Source: Zoogloeaceae bacterium (GTDB taxonomy: Bacteria; Pseudomonadota; Gammaproteobacteria; Burkholderiales; Rhodocyclaceae). From it: a DNA stretch of 64,000 bases. Shown piece after piece: positions 20,414-34,819 of the stretch (position 1 is its first letter; every line of letters begins with the position of its first letter). Under the pieces are notes generated by a model. That model worked only from the letters and a program-made list of their open reading frames with translations. It had not been told where the DNA came from and did not search any database. Both the position numbers and the translations under genes were made by a program. Where the stretch lies: positions 1 through 64,000 of the forward strand of contig JAITMP010000030.1 in assembly GCA_031277315.1 (NCBI GenBank). Direction: 5' to 3'.

Positions 20414-21967
20414 TCAATTTCCGCCCGCGTTTCCGTCCCCGCCCTGCGTCAGCAGCCAGCGGGTGATCGGCTCATCCGGCGCGTCGCGCTGCAACACCGG
20501 CAGCCAGCCGCGCGCGGCTTGTACCTGACCCGATTTGACGAGCGCGTTCACCAGCACGTTCAAGGTATCGGCCCAGCCCTCGGGCAACGGCGCGGCGCGC
20601 GACAACGCCTGCGCCAGCCGTCCGGCGTCCTTTAATTCACCCGCGACGGCGAAGTTGCGCACCAGTTGCTGCATGGTGCCGGGGCTGAGGCGCATGCCCG
20701 GCTTGGCGCATTCCAGATAGGTTTGATATGCGCGATGCTGCCACTGGCGCGTGGCGGGGTCGTGCGCGGGCAGCTTGAAGATCAGGCGCGCGGCGGCGTG
20801 AAAGCCCTCGCTGGCGGGCTGGTAGCGGGCGCAGTCGAGCCAGCCTTGCAGCACCTGCATGTCACGCGGGGCTACGCGGGCGGCCTGCTCCCATGCTTGC
20901 GCCGCCTCGGCCAGTTGCAGGCGGTCGGTCAGCGCCTTGGCGTTGGCGACCAGCGGCGCCAGTTTCGCCGCGCGCGCCGCGCGGGCGGTTTCGGCGGGAT
21001 CGGGCGGTGGGCGGCCCAGCGTCTCGTCCGGCGTGTGCACCTGACGCAGCGCCAGCAGCAGGCTCATCGTCGTGGCGCCGGCGATCAGCCCGCCCAGATG
21101 CGCCATGTAGCCCACATTCATATGGCCCAGCAGGTGCTGCGACAATTCCACGCCCATGTACACCGGCAGCACCGCCAGCGCTGGCCAGGTCGCGTAGTTG
21201 AAATAAAAGAACAGCATGTAGAAAAAGCGGATGCGGCGCAGCCGGTACAACGTGACGTACATCGCCATTAGCCCGGCGATTGCGCCCGAGGCGCCCAGCC
21301 CGTAGCTGCCCACGCCAGCGTAGGCCCAGGCCGCCAGCGCCGAACCGCCGATGCCGCAGATCAGGTAACAGACCAGATAGCGCCAAGGCCCCAGCGCCAT
21401 CTCCAGCGTGAAGCCGAACAAGAACAGAAATACCATGTTGCCGAGCAGGTGTTCAATGCCGACGTGCAAGAAGGTCGCGGTGAGCCAGGTGACGGGGCGA
21501 AACGGCGCGTCCGGCTCGAAACTTTGCGCCCAGTGCGCGGTGAAGCGGGCCGGTTCGCGCGGGTTGAAATCGGCGCGCGCCTTCTGCCAGACGGCATAAT
21601 CGGGATGATCCGGCTTGATGATCTGCCCGGCCAGCAGGCGCGTGTAAAACCCGTCGTCGCTGCGCATGAATTGATACAGCATGCGGTAGGCTTTGCGCTG
21701 GAGCATCTCGCCGGCCATTTCCGCCTGCTGGCGATCCTGTTCCTTTTCGCTCAGATCGGCGCGCGCCTTCAGATGCTGCGCGAAGGCCGGCAACTCGATG
21801 GCCGGCAGCGGTGTTTTCGCGTAAGTCACGCTGGCGCGCTCCACTGCCGATTCTTCCGGCACTTGCCAGCCGAAATACACCACGCAATTGATTACGATCA
21901 GCAACGCCGTCATCCACGGCGGCATGTGCCAGGACGGTTTGTTGGCAAGCGGAATGGCGAGGAACAT
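20414..21967 (-). CDS. Rhomboid-family intramembrane serine protease with TPR-like C-terminal domain
   Basis: A 517-residue protein. After a first helix (residues 19-34) and a 120-residue soluble insert comes a rhomboid core: HxxxN oxyanion motif H173/N177 (HLLGNMVFLF), catalytic Ser228 in GLGASGAIAGLMAMY, and catalytic His290 in AHLGGLIAG. Ser and His are both present, so an active protease is expected, cleaving helices of membrane substrates. Residues 320-500 are helical repeats, likely TPR, facing the cytoplasm. The substrate is unknown. It is downstream of mlaF, leftward. Confidence 0.9.
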   Translation of the reverse strand: MFLAIPLANKPSWHMPPWMTALLIVINCVVYFGWQVPEESAVERASVTYAKTPLPAIELPAFAQHLKARADLSEKEQDRQQAEMAGEMLQRKAYRMLYQFMRSDDGFYTRLLAGQIIKPDHPDYAVWQKARADFNPREPARFTAHWAQSFEPDAPFRPVTWLTATFLHVGIEHLLGNMVFLFLFGFTLEMALGPWRYLVCYLICGIGGSALAAWAYAGVGSYGLGASGAIAGLMAMYVTLYRLRRIRFFYMLFFYFNYATWPALAVLPVYMGVELSQHLLGHMNVGYMAHLGGLIAGATTMSLLLALRQVHTPDETLGRPPPDPAETARAARAAKLAPLVANAKALTDRLQLAEAAQAWEQAARVAPRDMQVLQGWLDCARYQPASEGFHAAARLIFKLPAHDPATRQWQHRAYQTYLECAKPGMRLSPGTMQQLVRNFAVAGELKDAGRLAQALSRAAPLPEGWADTLNVLVNALVKSGQVQAARGWLPVLQRDAPDEPITRWLLTQGGDGNAGGN

Positions 21968-22035
21968 GGGGCGTGGATGTCACCCGGCGCATGAACGCCG
22001 CAAGATGCGATGGAAGGCCGGAATGAGGCGCTGGA

Positions 22036-22839
22036 TTACAGCGCGAGTTCTTCCGCCAAAGGCCGCGCCGGAGCGTGGAAGGCGACGGGGCCGTCGGCGA
22101 GGCCGTCGACGAACTGGCGCACGAAAGGATCGGTGGAGACGCGGATCTCGTCGGGCGTGCCTGCGGCGACGATCTTGCCGTCGGCGATGAAATAGGCGTA
22201 GTCGACGACCTTCAGCGATTCGGCGACATCGTAGGTGACGACGATGGAAGTGATGCCGAGGGCGTCGTTGAGGCCGCGGATCAGGTTGCCGATCTGGGTC
22301 AGCGAGATCGGGTCCAGCCCGGAGAACGGCTCGTCATACATGATGAGCAGCGGGTCGATGGCGATGGCGCGCGCCAGCGCGACGCGGCGCGCCATGCCGC
22401 CGGACAACTCGCTCGGCATCAGCGGATAGGCGCCGCGCAGGCCGACCGAATGCAGCTTCATCAGCGTCAGATCGTGGATCAGCTCGTCGGGCAGATCGGT
22501 GCGCTCGCGCATCGGGAAGGCGATGTTCTCGAAGGTCGAGATGTCGGTAAACAAGCCGCCCTGCTGGAACATCATGCCCATCTTGCGGCGCATCGCGTAA
22601 AGGGCGTCGGTGTCGAGTTCGTGCACCACCTGCCCTTCGACCTTGACGTAGCCGTCCGCCGGCTGGAGTTGACCGCCGATCAGCTTCAGCAGGGTGGTCT
22701 TGCCGCAGCCGCTGGCGCCGAGGATGGCGATCACCTTGCCGCGCGGCACGGCGAGGTCGAGGCCCTTCAGCACGTCGAGATTGGGGTAGGAAAACTTCAG
22801 GTTCGAGATTTCGATCAGGGCGTCGCGCTCGGTCGGCAT
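22036..22839 (-). CDS. mlaF: ABC transporter ATPase, MlaF-like
   Basis: A 267-residue ATPase resembling MlaF, the engine of the phospholipid transport system Mla that maintains outer-membrane lipid asymmetry. Walker A GASGCGKT (41-48), Q-loop MMFQQGGLF, signature LSGGMARR (145), Walker B LLIMYDEP with catalytic E170. The switch histidine that normally follows in VSHD is Tyr203 (VVTYDV). The C-terminal tail DPFVRQFVDGLADGPV is MlaF-like. No mlaE, mlaD, mlaC or mlaB gene is adjacent: uvrA is upstream and a rhomboid gene downstream. The start is ATG 22839; the frame opens 12 codons earlier. Confidence 0.85.
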   Translation of the reverse strand: MPTERDALIEISNLKFSYPNLDVLKGLDLAVPRGKVIAILGASGCGKTTLLKLIGGQLQPADGYVKVEGQVVHELDTDALYAMRRKMGMMFQQGGLFTDISTFENIAFPMRERTDLPDELIHDLTLMKLHSVGLRGAYPLMPSELSGGMARRVALARAIAIDPLLIMYDEPFSGLDPISLTQIGNLIRGLNDALGITSIVVTYDVAESLKVVDYAYFIADGKIVAAGTPDEIRVSTDPFVRQFVDGLADGPVAFHAPARPLAEELAL

Positions 22840-22906
22840 GATGTGTTCCGTGGGTTCAATGTCAAATTTATGCAAACGTACCGCAGCCGGGAAGGATCGT
22901 CAAACA

Positions 22907-25759
<2,853 letters not shown>

Positions 25760-25788
25760 GAAGAACGCAGGGAGCAAAAAAGGCAATC

Positions 25789-25797
25789 TGCTAATAT
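25789..25797 (+). promoter_or_regulatory. Extended -10 element for the MFS gene
   Basis: TGCTAATAT, an extended -10, lies in the 73-bp uvrA/MFS divergent gap, 36 nt before the MFS start. No good LexA box (CTG-N10-CAG) was found beside uvrA. Confidence 0.35.
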
Positions 25798-25832
25798 ACG
25801 CAACTTCGCAGTTTCGAGCCAAGCCCCATTTC

Positions 25833-27239
25833 ATGCCGTCCCAAACCGGACACGATTCATCCGACCGCCCATCTGACCGCCCCGGCCACGCTGCCGACCG
25901 CATGACCCGGCAGGAGCTTTCCGCCGGTTTGTCGCTGGCGTCGATTTTCGCCCTGCGCATGCTGGGCCTGTTCCTCATCCTGCCGGTGTTTGCCGTCGCC
26001 GCCGGCAAGCTGCCGGGCGGTGACAACCTGACGCTGGTCGGCATCGCGCTGGGCGCTTACGGCCTCACGCAGGCGGTGTTGCAGCTTCCGTTCGGCATGG
26101 CTTCCGACCGCTATGGCCGCAAGCGTGTCATCGTCATTGGCTTGCTGCTGTTCGCCGCCGGCAGCTTCGTTGCTGCCGCCGCGCCGGACATTTACTGGAC
26201 CATCGCCGGCCGCTGTCTGCAAGGCGCGGGCGCGATTTCGGCGGCGGTGACGGCGCTGGCGGCGGATCTGACGCGCGAGCAGCATCGCACCAAGGTGATG
26301 GCGCTGATCGGCTCCAGCATCGGCCTGATGTTCGCCGTCTCTCTGGTGGCGGCCCCCGCGCTGAATGCCGTCATCGGCCTGCACGGTCTGTTCATTCTCA
26401 CCGGCCTGCTGGCGCTGGCGGCGATCGGGCTGGTGATGAAAGTGGTGCCCGATCCGCCGCCCGCCGAGCATCACGACATGGAGCCGGTCGGCTTCATGGA
26501 AGTGCTCAAGGATGCGCAACTGCTGCGCCTGAATTTCGGCATTCTGGCGCTGCATTTCATCCAGATGGCGATGTTTGTCGTCGTGCCCGGCGCCATCGTC
26601 GCCAGCGGCGGCATTCCGGTCGCGGAACACTGGAAAATCTATCTGCCGGTGGTGCTGGCGAGCTTCGCGCTGATGCTGCCGCCGATCTTCTATGCCGAGC
26701 GGCGCGGCCGCATCAAGCCGGTGTTTGTCGGCGCCATCTTCGTGCTGCTGCTGGCGCAGGGCGGCTTTCTCTACGGCAGCGGACTGTTCAACGCGCTGGT
26801 GGCGAATCTGGTGGTGTTCTTCGTCGCCTTCAACATTCTTGAAGCGACGCTGCCCTCGCTCGTCTCGCGCATCGCGCCGCCGCAAGCGAAGGGCACGGCG
26901 CTGGGCATCTACAACACGACGCAGTCTCTCGGCCTGTTCGCCGGCGGCGCCGCCGGCGGCTGGCTGGCGCAGCATTACGGCCCCGCCGGCGTTTTCAGCG
27001 TCGGCATCGCGCTGGCATTGCTGTGGCTGCTGATCGCGGTTACGATGCAGCCGCCGCCGATGGTGGCGCAGCGTCAGTTCAGCATCCCGCCGCAGGTCGA
27101 CCTCGACACGCTGCGCGAGCAGCTTGCCGGCCTGCCCGGCGTGCGCGAGGCGGTGGTGGAGCCGGAACAGCGGATCGTTTATTTGAAGGTGAATCTGGAA
27201 CGTTGGGACGAGCGGCGCGTGCGCCAGTTAATCGGATAA
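25833..27239 (+). CDS. Major facilitator transporter, YajR-like
   Basis: A 468-residue carrier with twelve predicted helices. MFS motif A follows TM2 ([16 protein letters not shown]). After TM12 a soluble 65-residue ferredoxin-like domain ([21 protein letters not shown] ... [13 protein letters not shown]) matches the YAM domain of YajR. The substrate is unknown, probably drug or metabolite efflux. The start is taken at ATG 25833; ATG 25902 ([12 protein letters not shown]) is nearer the conserved part. It precedes ssb by 22 bp, a common order in proteobacteria (uvrA, MFS, ssb). Confidence 0.9.
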   Translation: MPSQTGHDSSDRPSDRPGHAADRMTRQELSAGLSLASIFALRMLGLFLILPVFAVAAGKLPGGDNLTLVGIALGAYGLTQAVLQLPFGMASDRYGRKRVIVIGLLLFAAGSFVAAAAPDIYWTIAGRCLQGAGAISAAVTALAADLTREQHRTKVMALIGSSIGLMFAVSLVAAPALNAVIGLHGLFILTGLLALAAIGLVMKVVPDPPPAEHHDMEPVGFMEVLKDAQLLRLNFGILALHFIQMAMFVVVPGAIVASGGIPVAEHWKIYLPVVLASFALMLPPIFYAERRGRIKPVFVGAIFVLLLAQGGFLYGSGLFNALVANLVVFFVAFNILEATLPSLVSRIAPPQAKGTALGIYNTTQSLGLFAGGAAGGWLAQHYGPAGVFSVGIALALLWLLIAVTMQPPPMVAQRQFSIPPQVDLDTLREQLAGLPGVREAVVEPEQRIVYLKVNLERWDERRVRQLIG

Positions 27240-27261
27240 CCGGAGGAGAAGGGGGCATGAC

Positions 27262-27720
27262 ATGGCATCGGTAAACAAGGTCATTTTGATTGGCAATCTG
27301 GGCGCTGACCCGGAAACCCGCTACGCGCCGAGCGGCGATGCGATCTGCAACATCCGCATGGCGACGACCGACACCTGGAAGGACAAGGCCACCGGCGAGA
27401 AAAAGGAAGCCACTGAATGGCACCGCGTTTCCTTCTATGGCCGTCTGGCCGAGATCGCCGGGCAATATCTGCGCAAGGGCAGTCAGGTCTACATCGAGGG
27501 CAGCTTGCGCACGCGCAAGTGGCAGGACAAGGAAGGCCAGGATCGCTACACGACCGAGATTCGCGCCGATGAGATGAAGATGCTCGGCAGCCGTCAGGGG
27601 GCGGGTGAAGCGCCGCCGCGCGAAGCGGCGCCCGCGCCAGCTTCCGCGCCGGCTTCCGGCGGCGCCCGCAAAGCGCCCGCCGCCGGTTTCGGCGACATGG
27701 ACGACGACATCCCGTTTTAG
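27262..27720 (+). CDS. ssb: Single-stranded DNA-binding protein
   Basis: A 152-residue SSB. The OB fold spans 1-110 ([40 protein letters not shown]), followed by an Ala/Pro-rich linker and the acidic tip DMDDDIPF that binds repair and replication partners. It protects and organises ssDNA as a tetramer. GGAGAAGGGG precedes the ATG. Confidence 0.98.
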   Translation: MASVNKVILIGNLGADPETRYAPSGDAICNIRMATTDTWKDKATGEKKEATEWHRVSFYGRLAEIAGQYLRKGSQVYIEGSLRTRKWQDKEGQDRYTTEIRADEMKMLGSRQGAGEAPPREAAPAPASAPASGGARKAPAAGFGDMDDDIPF

Positions 27721-27753
27721 AGCGGAACTGGTCCAATTTTCAGGGAGAATGCC

Positions 27754-28458
27754 GTGATCGAACGTCGTCCCTTTGACAGTCTCGGCGGAGCCAACCATGG
27801 CTGGCTCGACGCCAAGCACCATTTTTCTTTCGCTGAGTACCACGACGAAGCGCGCATGAACTGGGGCGCGCTGCGGGTCTGGAACGATGACACCATTCAG
27901 CCGGGAACCGGTTTCCCGCCGCATGCGCACGCCGACATGGAAATCATTACCTACGTCCGCGAAGGCGCCATTACCCACGAAGACAGTTTGGGCAACAAAG
28001 GCCGCACCGAAGCCGGCGACGTGCAGGTGATGAGCGCCGGCACGGGCATCCGCCACTCCGAATACAACCGGGAGCCGGGCATCACGCGCATTTTCCAGAT
28101 CTGGATTCTCCCGACCCGGCGCGGCGATCCGCCATTCTGGAGCAGCAAGCCCTTCCCCAAGGGAGATCGCTCGGGACAGTTCGTCGGATTGGCCAGCGGC
28201 ATTGAAGGCGACGTGGATTCGCTGCCGATCCGCACCGACGCGCGGGTGCTGGGCGCTACACTGAAGGCGGGCGAGTCGGTCGAATACCGCTTCGCCCATG
28301 CCGGACGCCGTGGCTATCTGGTGCCCGCCACCGGCAAGATCGAAATCAACGGCGTGGCGTTCAATGCCCGCGACGGTGCGGCGATTACGGGCGAGGAAGC
28401 GATCCGCGTCACCGCCATCGAAGACGCGGAACTCGTGCTGGTGGACGCCGCCAGTTGA
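27754..28458 (+). CDS. Pirin family protein (YhaK/quercetinase-like bicupin)
   Basis: A 234-residue bicupin. The N-terminal cupin keeps the metal-binding residues in FPPHAHADMEIITYV and the later HSE motif (GIRHSEYN). Pirins act as quercetin dioxygenases or redox-responsive regulators; the role here is unknown. The start is GTG 27754 with AGGGAGAA upstream. It is preceded by ssb and followed by the TAXI gene 40 bp on, same strand. Confidence 0.92.
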   Translation: MIERRPFDSLGGANHGWLDAKHHFSFAEYHDEARMNWGALRVWNDDTIQPGTGFPPHAHADMEIITYVREGAITHEDSLGNKGRTEAGDVQVMSAGTGIRHSEYNREPGITRIFQIWILPTRRGDPPFWSSKPFPKGDRSGQFVGLASGIEGDVDSLPIRTDARVLGATLKAGESVEYRFAHAGRRGYLVPATGKIEINGVAFNARDGAAITGEEAIRVTAIEDAELVLVDAAS

Positions 28459-28498
28459 TGCCGATTATCGTGGCCGCCGCGATGGCGGGAGAATCATC

Positions 28499-29866
28499 GT
28501 GCTGAACAAACTGCGCGACCTCAAACTGCGGCAACTCAAGCTCAGGGATATTTCCCTGCGCGACCTGCTGGTCGTCGTCCTGCCGGCGCTGCTGTTGCTG
28601 ATCGGCGGCTTCTGGCTGGCGGCGCAGTTCATCCAGCCGGCCCCGCCGGGTTACGTGTATATCTCGTCCGGCATGCCGGGCGATTCCTACGAGGTGTATG
28701 TCGAACGCTACCGCCAGGTGCTGGCGCGCAACGGCATCGAACTGCGCGAGCGGAATTCCGCCGGCGCGGCGGAAAATCTCAGCCGGCTGCTCGACGAGAA
28801 CGACGATACCGAAGTGGCGTTCGTGCAGAGCGGCCTCGCCGACGGCGTCGACGTCAGCACGCTCTACTCGCTCGGTCATCTCGGCTACGAACCGCTGTGG
28901 GTGTTCTATCGCGCCGACCATGAACTGGATCGTCTGACCCAGTTGAAGGGCAAGCGCATCGCGATCGGCATCGAAGGCAGCGGCACGCGCAAGCTGGCGC
29001 TCCAGTTGCTCGAAGCCAGCGGCCTCAATGCGCGCAACGCCAAGCTGTTATCGCTGGGCGGGCTGTCCGCTGCGGAAGCCCTGCGCGCGCATCAGGCGGA
29101 TGCCGTGTTTCTCGTCGGCGTCGAACGCTCGGCGGCGGTGTGGACGCTGCTCTACGCCGAGGGCGTGCATCTGATGAACTTGTCGTACGCCGAAGCCTAC
29201 ACGCGGCTGTTCCCCCAGCTTGCCCGACTCACGCTGCCGCGCGGCGCGATCGACATGGAGCGTAATCTGCCCGTCCGCAACGTGGCGCTGGTGGCGCCGA
29301 TGACGACGCTGGTGGCGCACGAATCGACGCATCCGGCGCTGATCGAATTGCTGCTGCAAGCGGCGCAGGAAGTGCACGGCGAGGCCGGTATCTTCCAGCG
29401 TCCGGGCGAATTTCCTCATGCCGGCGGCATTGATTTCAGGATGTCGCCCGACGCCGAACGCTTCTACAAATCCGGCAAGCCGTTTCTGCAACGCTATCTG
29501 CCGTTCTGGGCGGCCAACCTGATCGACCGCACGGTGGTCATGCTGGTGCCGGTGTTCGCCCTGCTGTTTCCGATTCTGCGTTTCGGGCCGCCGCTCTACA
29601 CCTGGCGGATACGTTCGCGCGTCTACCGGCGCTACGGCGAGTTGAAATTTCTCGAAGCCGAAGTGGAAGAAAATCCGCAGCGCTACAGTCAGGCGGAATG
29701 GCTGGAGAAGCTCGACCGCATCGAGCAAAGCGCGCACCAGATTCCAACGCCGCTGGCCTTTACCGACATGCTCTACACGCTGCGGGTGCACCTCGGTCTG
29801 GTGCGCGCCACCATTTTGCGGCGGACAGCCGAAGCGGCGGCTGAAAAAGAAGCTACAGCGACCTGA
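28499..29866 (+). CDS. Membrane-anchored TAXI-family solute-binding protein
   Basis: A 455-residue protein with GTG start (GGGAGA 6 nt upstream). After a basic N-terminus and one helix (about residues 21-44) comes a TAXI periplasmic binding domain: [56 protein letters not shown] second helix near 345-365 ([20 protein letters not shown]) is followed by an 85-residue cytoplasmic, helix-rich tail. Classical TAXI receptors are free periplasmic proteins working with a TRAP permease; no permease gene is nearby. The two anchors suggest a receptor or sensor role (inference). Its 3' end overlaps rfaE2 by 14 bp, convergently. Confidence 0.85.
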   Translation: MLNKLRDLKLRQLKLRDISLRDLLVVVLPALLLLIGGFWLAAQFIQPAPPGYVYISSGMPGDSYEVYVERYRQVLARNGIELRERNSAGAAENLSRLLDENDDTEVAFVQSGLADGVDVSTLYSLGHLGYEPLWVFYRADHELDRLTQLKGKRIAIGIEGSGTRKLALQLLEASGLNARNAKLLSLGGLSAAEALRAHQADAVFLVGVERSAAVWTLLYAEGVHLMNLSYAEAYTRLFPQLARLTLPRGAIDMERNLPVRNVALVAPMTTLVAHESTHPALIELLLQAAQEVHGEAGIFQRPGEFPHAGGIDFRMSPDAERFYKSGKPFLQRYLPFWAANLIDRTVVMLVPVFALLFPILRFGPPLYTWRIRSRVYRRYGELKFLEAEVEENPQRYSQAEWLEKLDRIEQSAHQIPTPLAFTDMLYTLRVHLGLVRATILRRTAEAAAEKEATAT

Positions 29867-30341
29867 TTTTCGCCAGCAGGGCGCTGGTCGAACGGTCGCA
29901 CACGAAGGGAATGGAATGCACCGCGCCGCCGCGCGCGAGCACCAGATCGGCGCCGACGATCTTCTCCGGCGCCCAGTCGCCGCCTTTTGCCAGCACTTCG
30001 GGTTGAATCAGGCGGATCAATTCCAGCGGCGTATCCTCGTCGAACCAGGTCACCAGCGACACGCTTTCCAGCGCCGCCAGCACCGCCATGCGATCGGCCA
30101 GGGTGTTGACCGGACGGTCGTCGCCCTTGCCGAGGCGCTTCACCGAAGCGTCGCTGTTCACGCCGACGATGAGGCTCGCGCCCAGCGCGCGCGCCTGCGC
30201 CAGATAAGTGACATGGCCGCGATGCAGCAGATCGAAGCAGCCGTTGGTGAATACCAGCGGGCGGGGCAGGGCGGCCAGCCGCGCCGCCAGCTCATCGGGC
30301 GGACAGCGTTTCGACTCGAAGGCGGGCGCGGCGTATTCCAT
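29853..30341 (-). CDS. rfaE2: D-glycero-beta-D-manno-heptose 1-phosphate adenylyltransferase
   Basis: A 162-residue nucleotidyltransferase that makes ADP-heptose for the LPS core. Motifs are [18 protein letters not shown] (HxGH type), [15 protein letters not shown] and the C-terminal [15 protein letters not shown], which mirrors the ISTT-type motif of the HldE C-terminal domain. It is a stand-alone version of that domain; the kinase partner (HldA-type) is not in the window. Its 3' end overlaps the TAXI gene. Confidence 0.95.
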   Translation of the reverse strand: MEYAAPAFESKRCPPDELAARLAALPRPLVFTNGCFDLLHRGHVTYLAQARALGASLIVGVNSDASVKRLGKGDDRPVNTLADRMAVLAALESVSLVTWFDEDTPLELIRLIQPEVLAKGGDWAPEKIVGADLVLARGGAVHSIPFVCDRSTSALLAKIRSL

Positions 30342-30380
30342 GCCGTGGCATGCGGGCCGGTGAGATGAGGCCGTTTTCCG

Positions 30381-32151
<1,771 letters not shown>

Positions 32152-32171
<20 letters not shown>

Positions 32172-32487
32172 CGCGGATCCAGTCGATGTCGTCGCCATCC
32201 AGCAGCACGGCGTCGAAACGGCAGGCCGGCAGCGGCTTGCCGGCGAGGTAATGACGGGCGGCGAGCGCGATGCGGCGCTGCTTGGCTGCCGTGATGCTCT
32301 CGGCGGCGCCGCCGAAACCGCGTTGCGCGCGCAGGCGCACTTCGACGAAGACCAGCGCCGCGCCGTCGCGGCAGACGAGATCAATTTCCCCGCCACGGCA
32401 GCGGTAGTTGCGCGTCAGGATTTTCAGGCCGCGCCGCGTCAGGTAATCCGCCGCCCGTGCTTCCGCCGCGTCGCCCCGTGTGTTCAT
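32152..32487 (-). CDS. yraN: YraN family protein (UPF0102, endonuclease-like fold)
   Basis: A 111-residue protein with the restriction-endonuclease-like core: GDAAEARAADYLTRRG, EIDLVCRDGAALVFVEVR (E-x-D...E-V-K-like) and CRFDAVLLD. No activity is established for the family. It is divergent from rsmI, 65 bp apart, and overlaps the downstream HIRAN gene. Confidence 0.95.
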
Positions 32488-32552
32488 GGCTTGCGCCCGA
32501 CGGCGCGCCGCCGCACAATGCGGGCCGTCAATTCATCAATCATGGCGGTGTG

Positions 32553-33443
32553 ATGACGCATCGGGAAACGGGCGCCAGACCCGGCGCCGGACTCAAGACG
32601 TCTGCATTATATGTGGTGGCCACGCCGCTGGGGAATCTCGGCGACATCGGCGCGCGCGCGCTCGACGTGCTGCGCGGCGTCGACGCCATCGCCTGCGAGG
32701 ACACGCGCCACACGCGCAAGCTGCTCGACCACTTCGGCATCCGCTGCGAGACTTTTTCCCTGCACGAGCACAACGAGGCGGCGAGCGCCGAAAAGCTGAT
32801 CCGCCTGCTGCGCGAAGGCCGCGCGCTGGCGCTGGTGTCGGACGCCGGTACGCCGGCCGTGTCCGACCCCGGCGCGCGCGCCGTCGCCGCCGTGCGCACC
32901 GCCGGTTTCACGGTAATTCCCGTGCCGGGGCCGAATGCCGCCATCGCCGCGCTGTCCGCCGCCGGCCTCGCCGATCCGCATTTTCTTTTCTACGGTTTTT
33001 TGCCGTCGAAGACGGCGGCGCGGCGCAAGGCGCTCGACGAACTGAAGCCTTTCCCCTGCGCGCTGGTTTTCTACGAAGCGCCGCACCGCATCGAGGAGAC
33101 GGTCGCCGATCTGGCGGCGGCGCTGGAGCCGAACCGCACGCTGGTCATCGCGCGCGAACTGACCAAGCTGTTCGAGTCCATCGTCAGCCTGCCGCTGGCT
33201 GCCGCGCCGGATTGGCTGGCGGCGGACGCCGACCGCCGTCGTGGCGAATTCGTGCTGGCCGTCTCGGCGCCGCCGCCCGCCGCCAGTAGCGTGCCGCTTG
33301 AAGCCGCGCGCGCGCTCGACGCGCTGCTTGCCGAACTGCCGCTGAAGCAGGCGGTGCGCCTCGCCGCCGAGATCAGCGGCGCCACCAGGAACGCGCTGTA
33401 TGCGCTGGCGCTGGAGAAAAAGCGGGGAAGCCAGCCCGTATAA
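32553..33443 (+). CDS. rsmI: 16S rRNA 2'-O-methyltransferase RsmI
   Basis: A 296-residue SAM enzyme that methylates the 2'-OH of C1402 in 16S rRNA. Motifs are [44 protein letters not shown] and [11 protein letters not shown]. The start is ATG 32553 with GGCGGTG upstream; earlier frame extension is not homologous. It is divergent from yraN, the conserved arrangement, and pyrC follows after 7 bp. Confidence 0.97.
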   Translation: MTHRETGARPGAGLKTSALYVVATPLGNLGDIGARALDVLRGVDAIACEDTRHTRKLLDHFGIRCETFSLHEHNEAASAEKLIRLLREGRALALVSDAGTPAVSDPGARAVAAVRTAGFTVIPVPGPNAAIAALSAAGLADPHFLFYGFLPSKTAARRKALDELKPFPCALVFYEAPHRIEETVADLAAALEPNRTLVIARELTKLFESIVSLPLAAAPDWLAADADRRRGEFVLAVSAPPPAASSVPLEAARALDALLAELPLKQAVRLAAEISGATRNALYALALEKKRGSQPV

Positions 33444-33450
33444 TCGCAGC

Positions 33451-34491
33451 ATGCAAACGCTGACCCTGATCCGTCCCGACGACGCGCATCTGCATCTGCG
33501 CGACGGCGCCGCGCTGGCGGCTGTGGCGCCGCACACGGCGCGGCAGTTCGCCCGCGCCATCGTGATGCCGAACCTGAAGCCGCCGGTGACGACCACCGCG
33601 CAGGCGGCGGCTTACCGCGAGCGCATCCTCGCCGCCATGCCGGCGGGGCCGGCGGCGCTGACGTTCGCGCCGCACATGACTTTGTATTTGACCGACAGCA
33701 CGCCGGTTGCCGAGATCGACCGCGCCAGGGATTCCGGCATCGTGCGGGCGGTGAAATATTATCCGGCCGGCGCCACCACGCATTCGGACGCCGGCGTGAC
33801 TGCCGTCGAGAACTGTTTCGCCGTGCTGGCGCGCATGGAGGAGATCGGTCTGCCGCTGCTGGTGCACGGTGAAGTGACCGATGCCGAGGTCGACATTTTC
33901 GACCGCGAGCGCGTTTTCATCGAGCGCGTGCTGACGCCGCTCCTGCGGCGCTTTCCGCGCCTGCGTCTGGTGCTGGAGCACATCACCACGCGGGAGGGTG
34001 TGCAGTTCGTCGAGTCGACGGGTTCCAATGTCGCCGGCACGCTGACGGCGCATCATTTGCTGATGAACCGCAACGCCTTGTTTGCCGGCGGCGTGCGACC
34101 GCACAACTATTGCCTGCCGGTCTTGAAGCGCGAGACGCACCGTCAGGCGCTGGTGCATGCCGCCGTCTCGGGCAATCCGAAATTCTTTCTCGGCACCGAC
34201 TCGGCGCCGCATGCGCGTCAGGCCAAGGAAGCGGCTTGCGGCTGCGCCGGTTGCTACACGGCGCTGCATGCGCTCGAACTCTACGCCGAGGCGTTCGAGG
34301 ACGCCGGCGCGCTCGACAAGCTGGAAGCCTTCGCCAGCTTTTACGGCGCCGACTTCTATGGTCTGCCGCGCAACACATCGACCGTCACGCTGGAACGCGC
34401 CGATTGGCGCGTGCCCGACAGCCTGCCCTTCGGCGACGACACGCTGACGCCGCTGCGCGCCGGCGAGGTGTTGCGCTGGAAGCTGCGCTGA
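33451..34491 (+). CDS. pyrC: Dihydroorotase
   Basis: A 346-residue zinc amidohydrolase of the E. coli PyrC class that cyclises carbamoyl-aspartate to dihydroorotate. Metal ligands are H13-x-H15 (DAHLHLRDG), the carboxylated K102 (AVKYYPAG), H139 (LLVHGEV) and a later His (VLEHITT), with the catalytic Asp in [15 protein letters not shown] at 33439-33444 overlaps the rsmI stop and would place the start of transcription at or next to the ATG. Confidence 0.97.
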   Translation: MQTLTLIRPDDAHLHLRDGAALAAVAPHTARQFARAIVMPNLKPPVTTTAQAAAYRERILAAMPAGPAALTFAPHMTLYLTDSTPVAEIDRARDSGIVRAVKYYPAGATTHSDAGVTAVENCFAVLARMEEIGLPLLVHGEVTDAEVDIFDRERVFIERVLTPLLRRFPRLRLVLEHITTREGVQFVESTGSNVAGTLTAHHLLMNRNALFAGGVRPHNYCLPVLKRETHRQALVHAAVSGNPKFFLGTDSAPHARQAKEAACGCAGCYTALHALELYAEAFEDAGALDKLEAFASFYGADFYGLPRNTSTVTLERADWRVPDSLPFGDDTLTPLRAGEVLRWKLR

Positions 34492-34819
34492 TCGTGCCGC
34501 ACTTGTTGTTCCATGTGGGCGCTGGCGCGACGTTCCGCTGCGAGAAATAAAAAGCGGCGCTGATTTGTTTTCAAGTCGACGCAACGCTTTCATGTTCTCG
34601 ATGCGCCTGCATCTTGCGCCTACATCTGCGCGCCAAAAAAAAGGCCCCGCTGAAGCGGGGCCTGGAGAACAGAGCGGAGGTTTGAGATGGCCACTGCTAA
34701 GTAAAGCCTCTTCCGCCCCCCGTTATTTTCGGACAGCCCTCGGAACATGGCAAGCCCAAGGCTGAAAATATTTTACAAGTGATTGAAAATAAAGAAGGTA
34801 TAAGGCGTATGATGAGCGC
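34492..34819. promoter_or_regulatory. Gap before rnpB with leftward terminator and rnpB promoter
   Basis: No gene is supported in these 328 bp. The rnpB promoter is read as TTGAAA (34783-34788) and TATGAT (34808-34813), giving a start near 34820. A leftward terminator is at 34635-34662. A five-codon ORF MATAK (34687-34704) with a well-spaced GGAGG is present but its meaning is unclear. Confidence 0.5.
34635..34662 (-). terminator. Strong leftward Rho-independent terminator
   Basis: An 8-bp perfect stem GGCCCCGC/GCGGGGCC with a four-base loop. On the minus strand it is followed by eight T residues; on the plus strand no T-run follows. No leftward gene is recognised before it. Confidence 0.75.

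Noticed and set aside
25760..25832. LexA box in the uvrA control region
   Set aside because: No CTG-N10-CAG palindrome with the expected inner bases was found.
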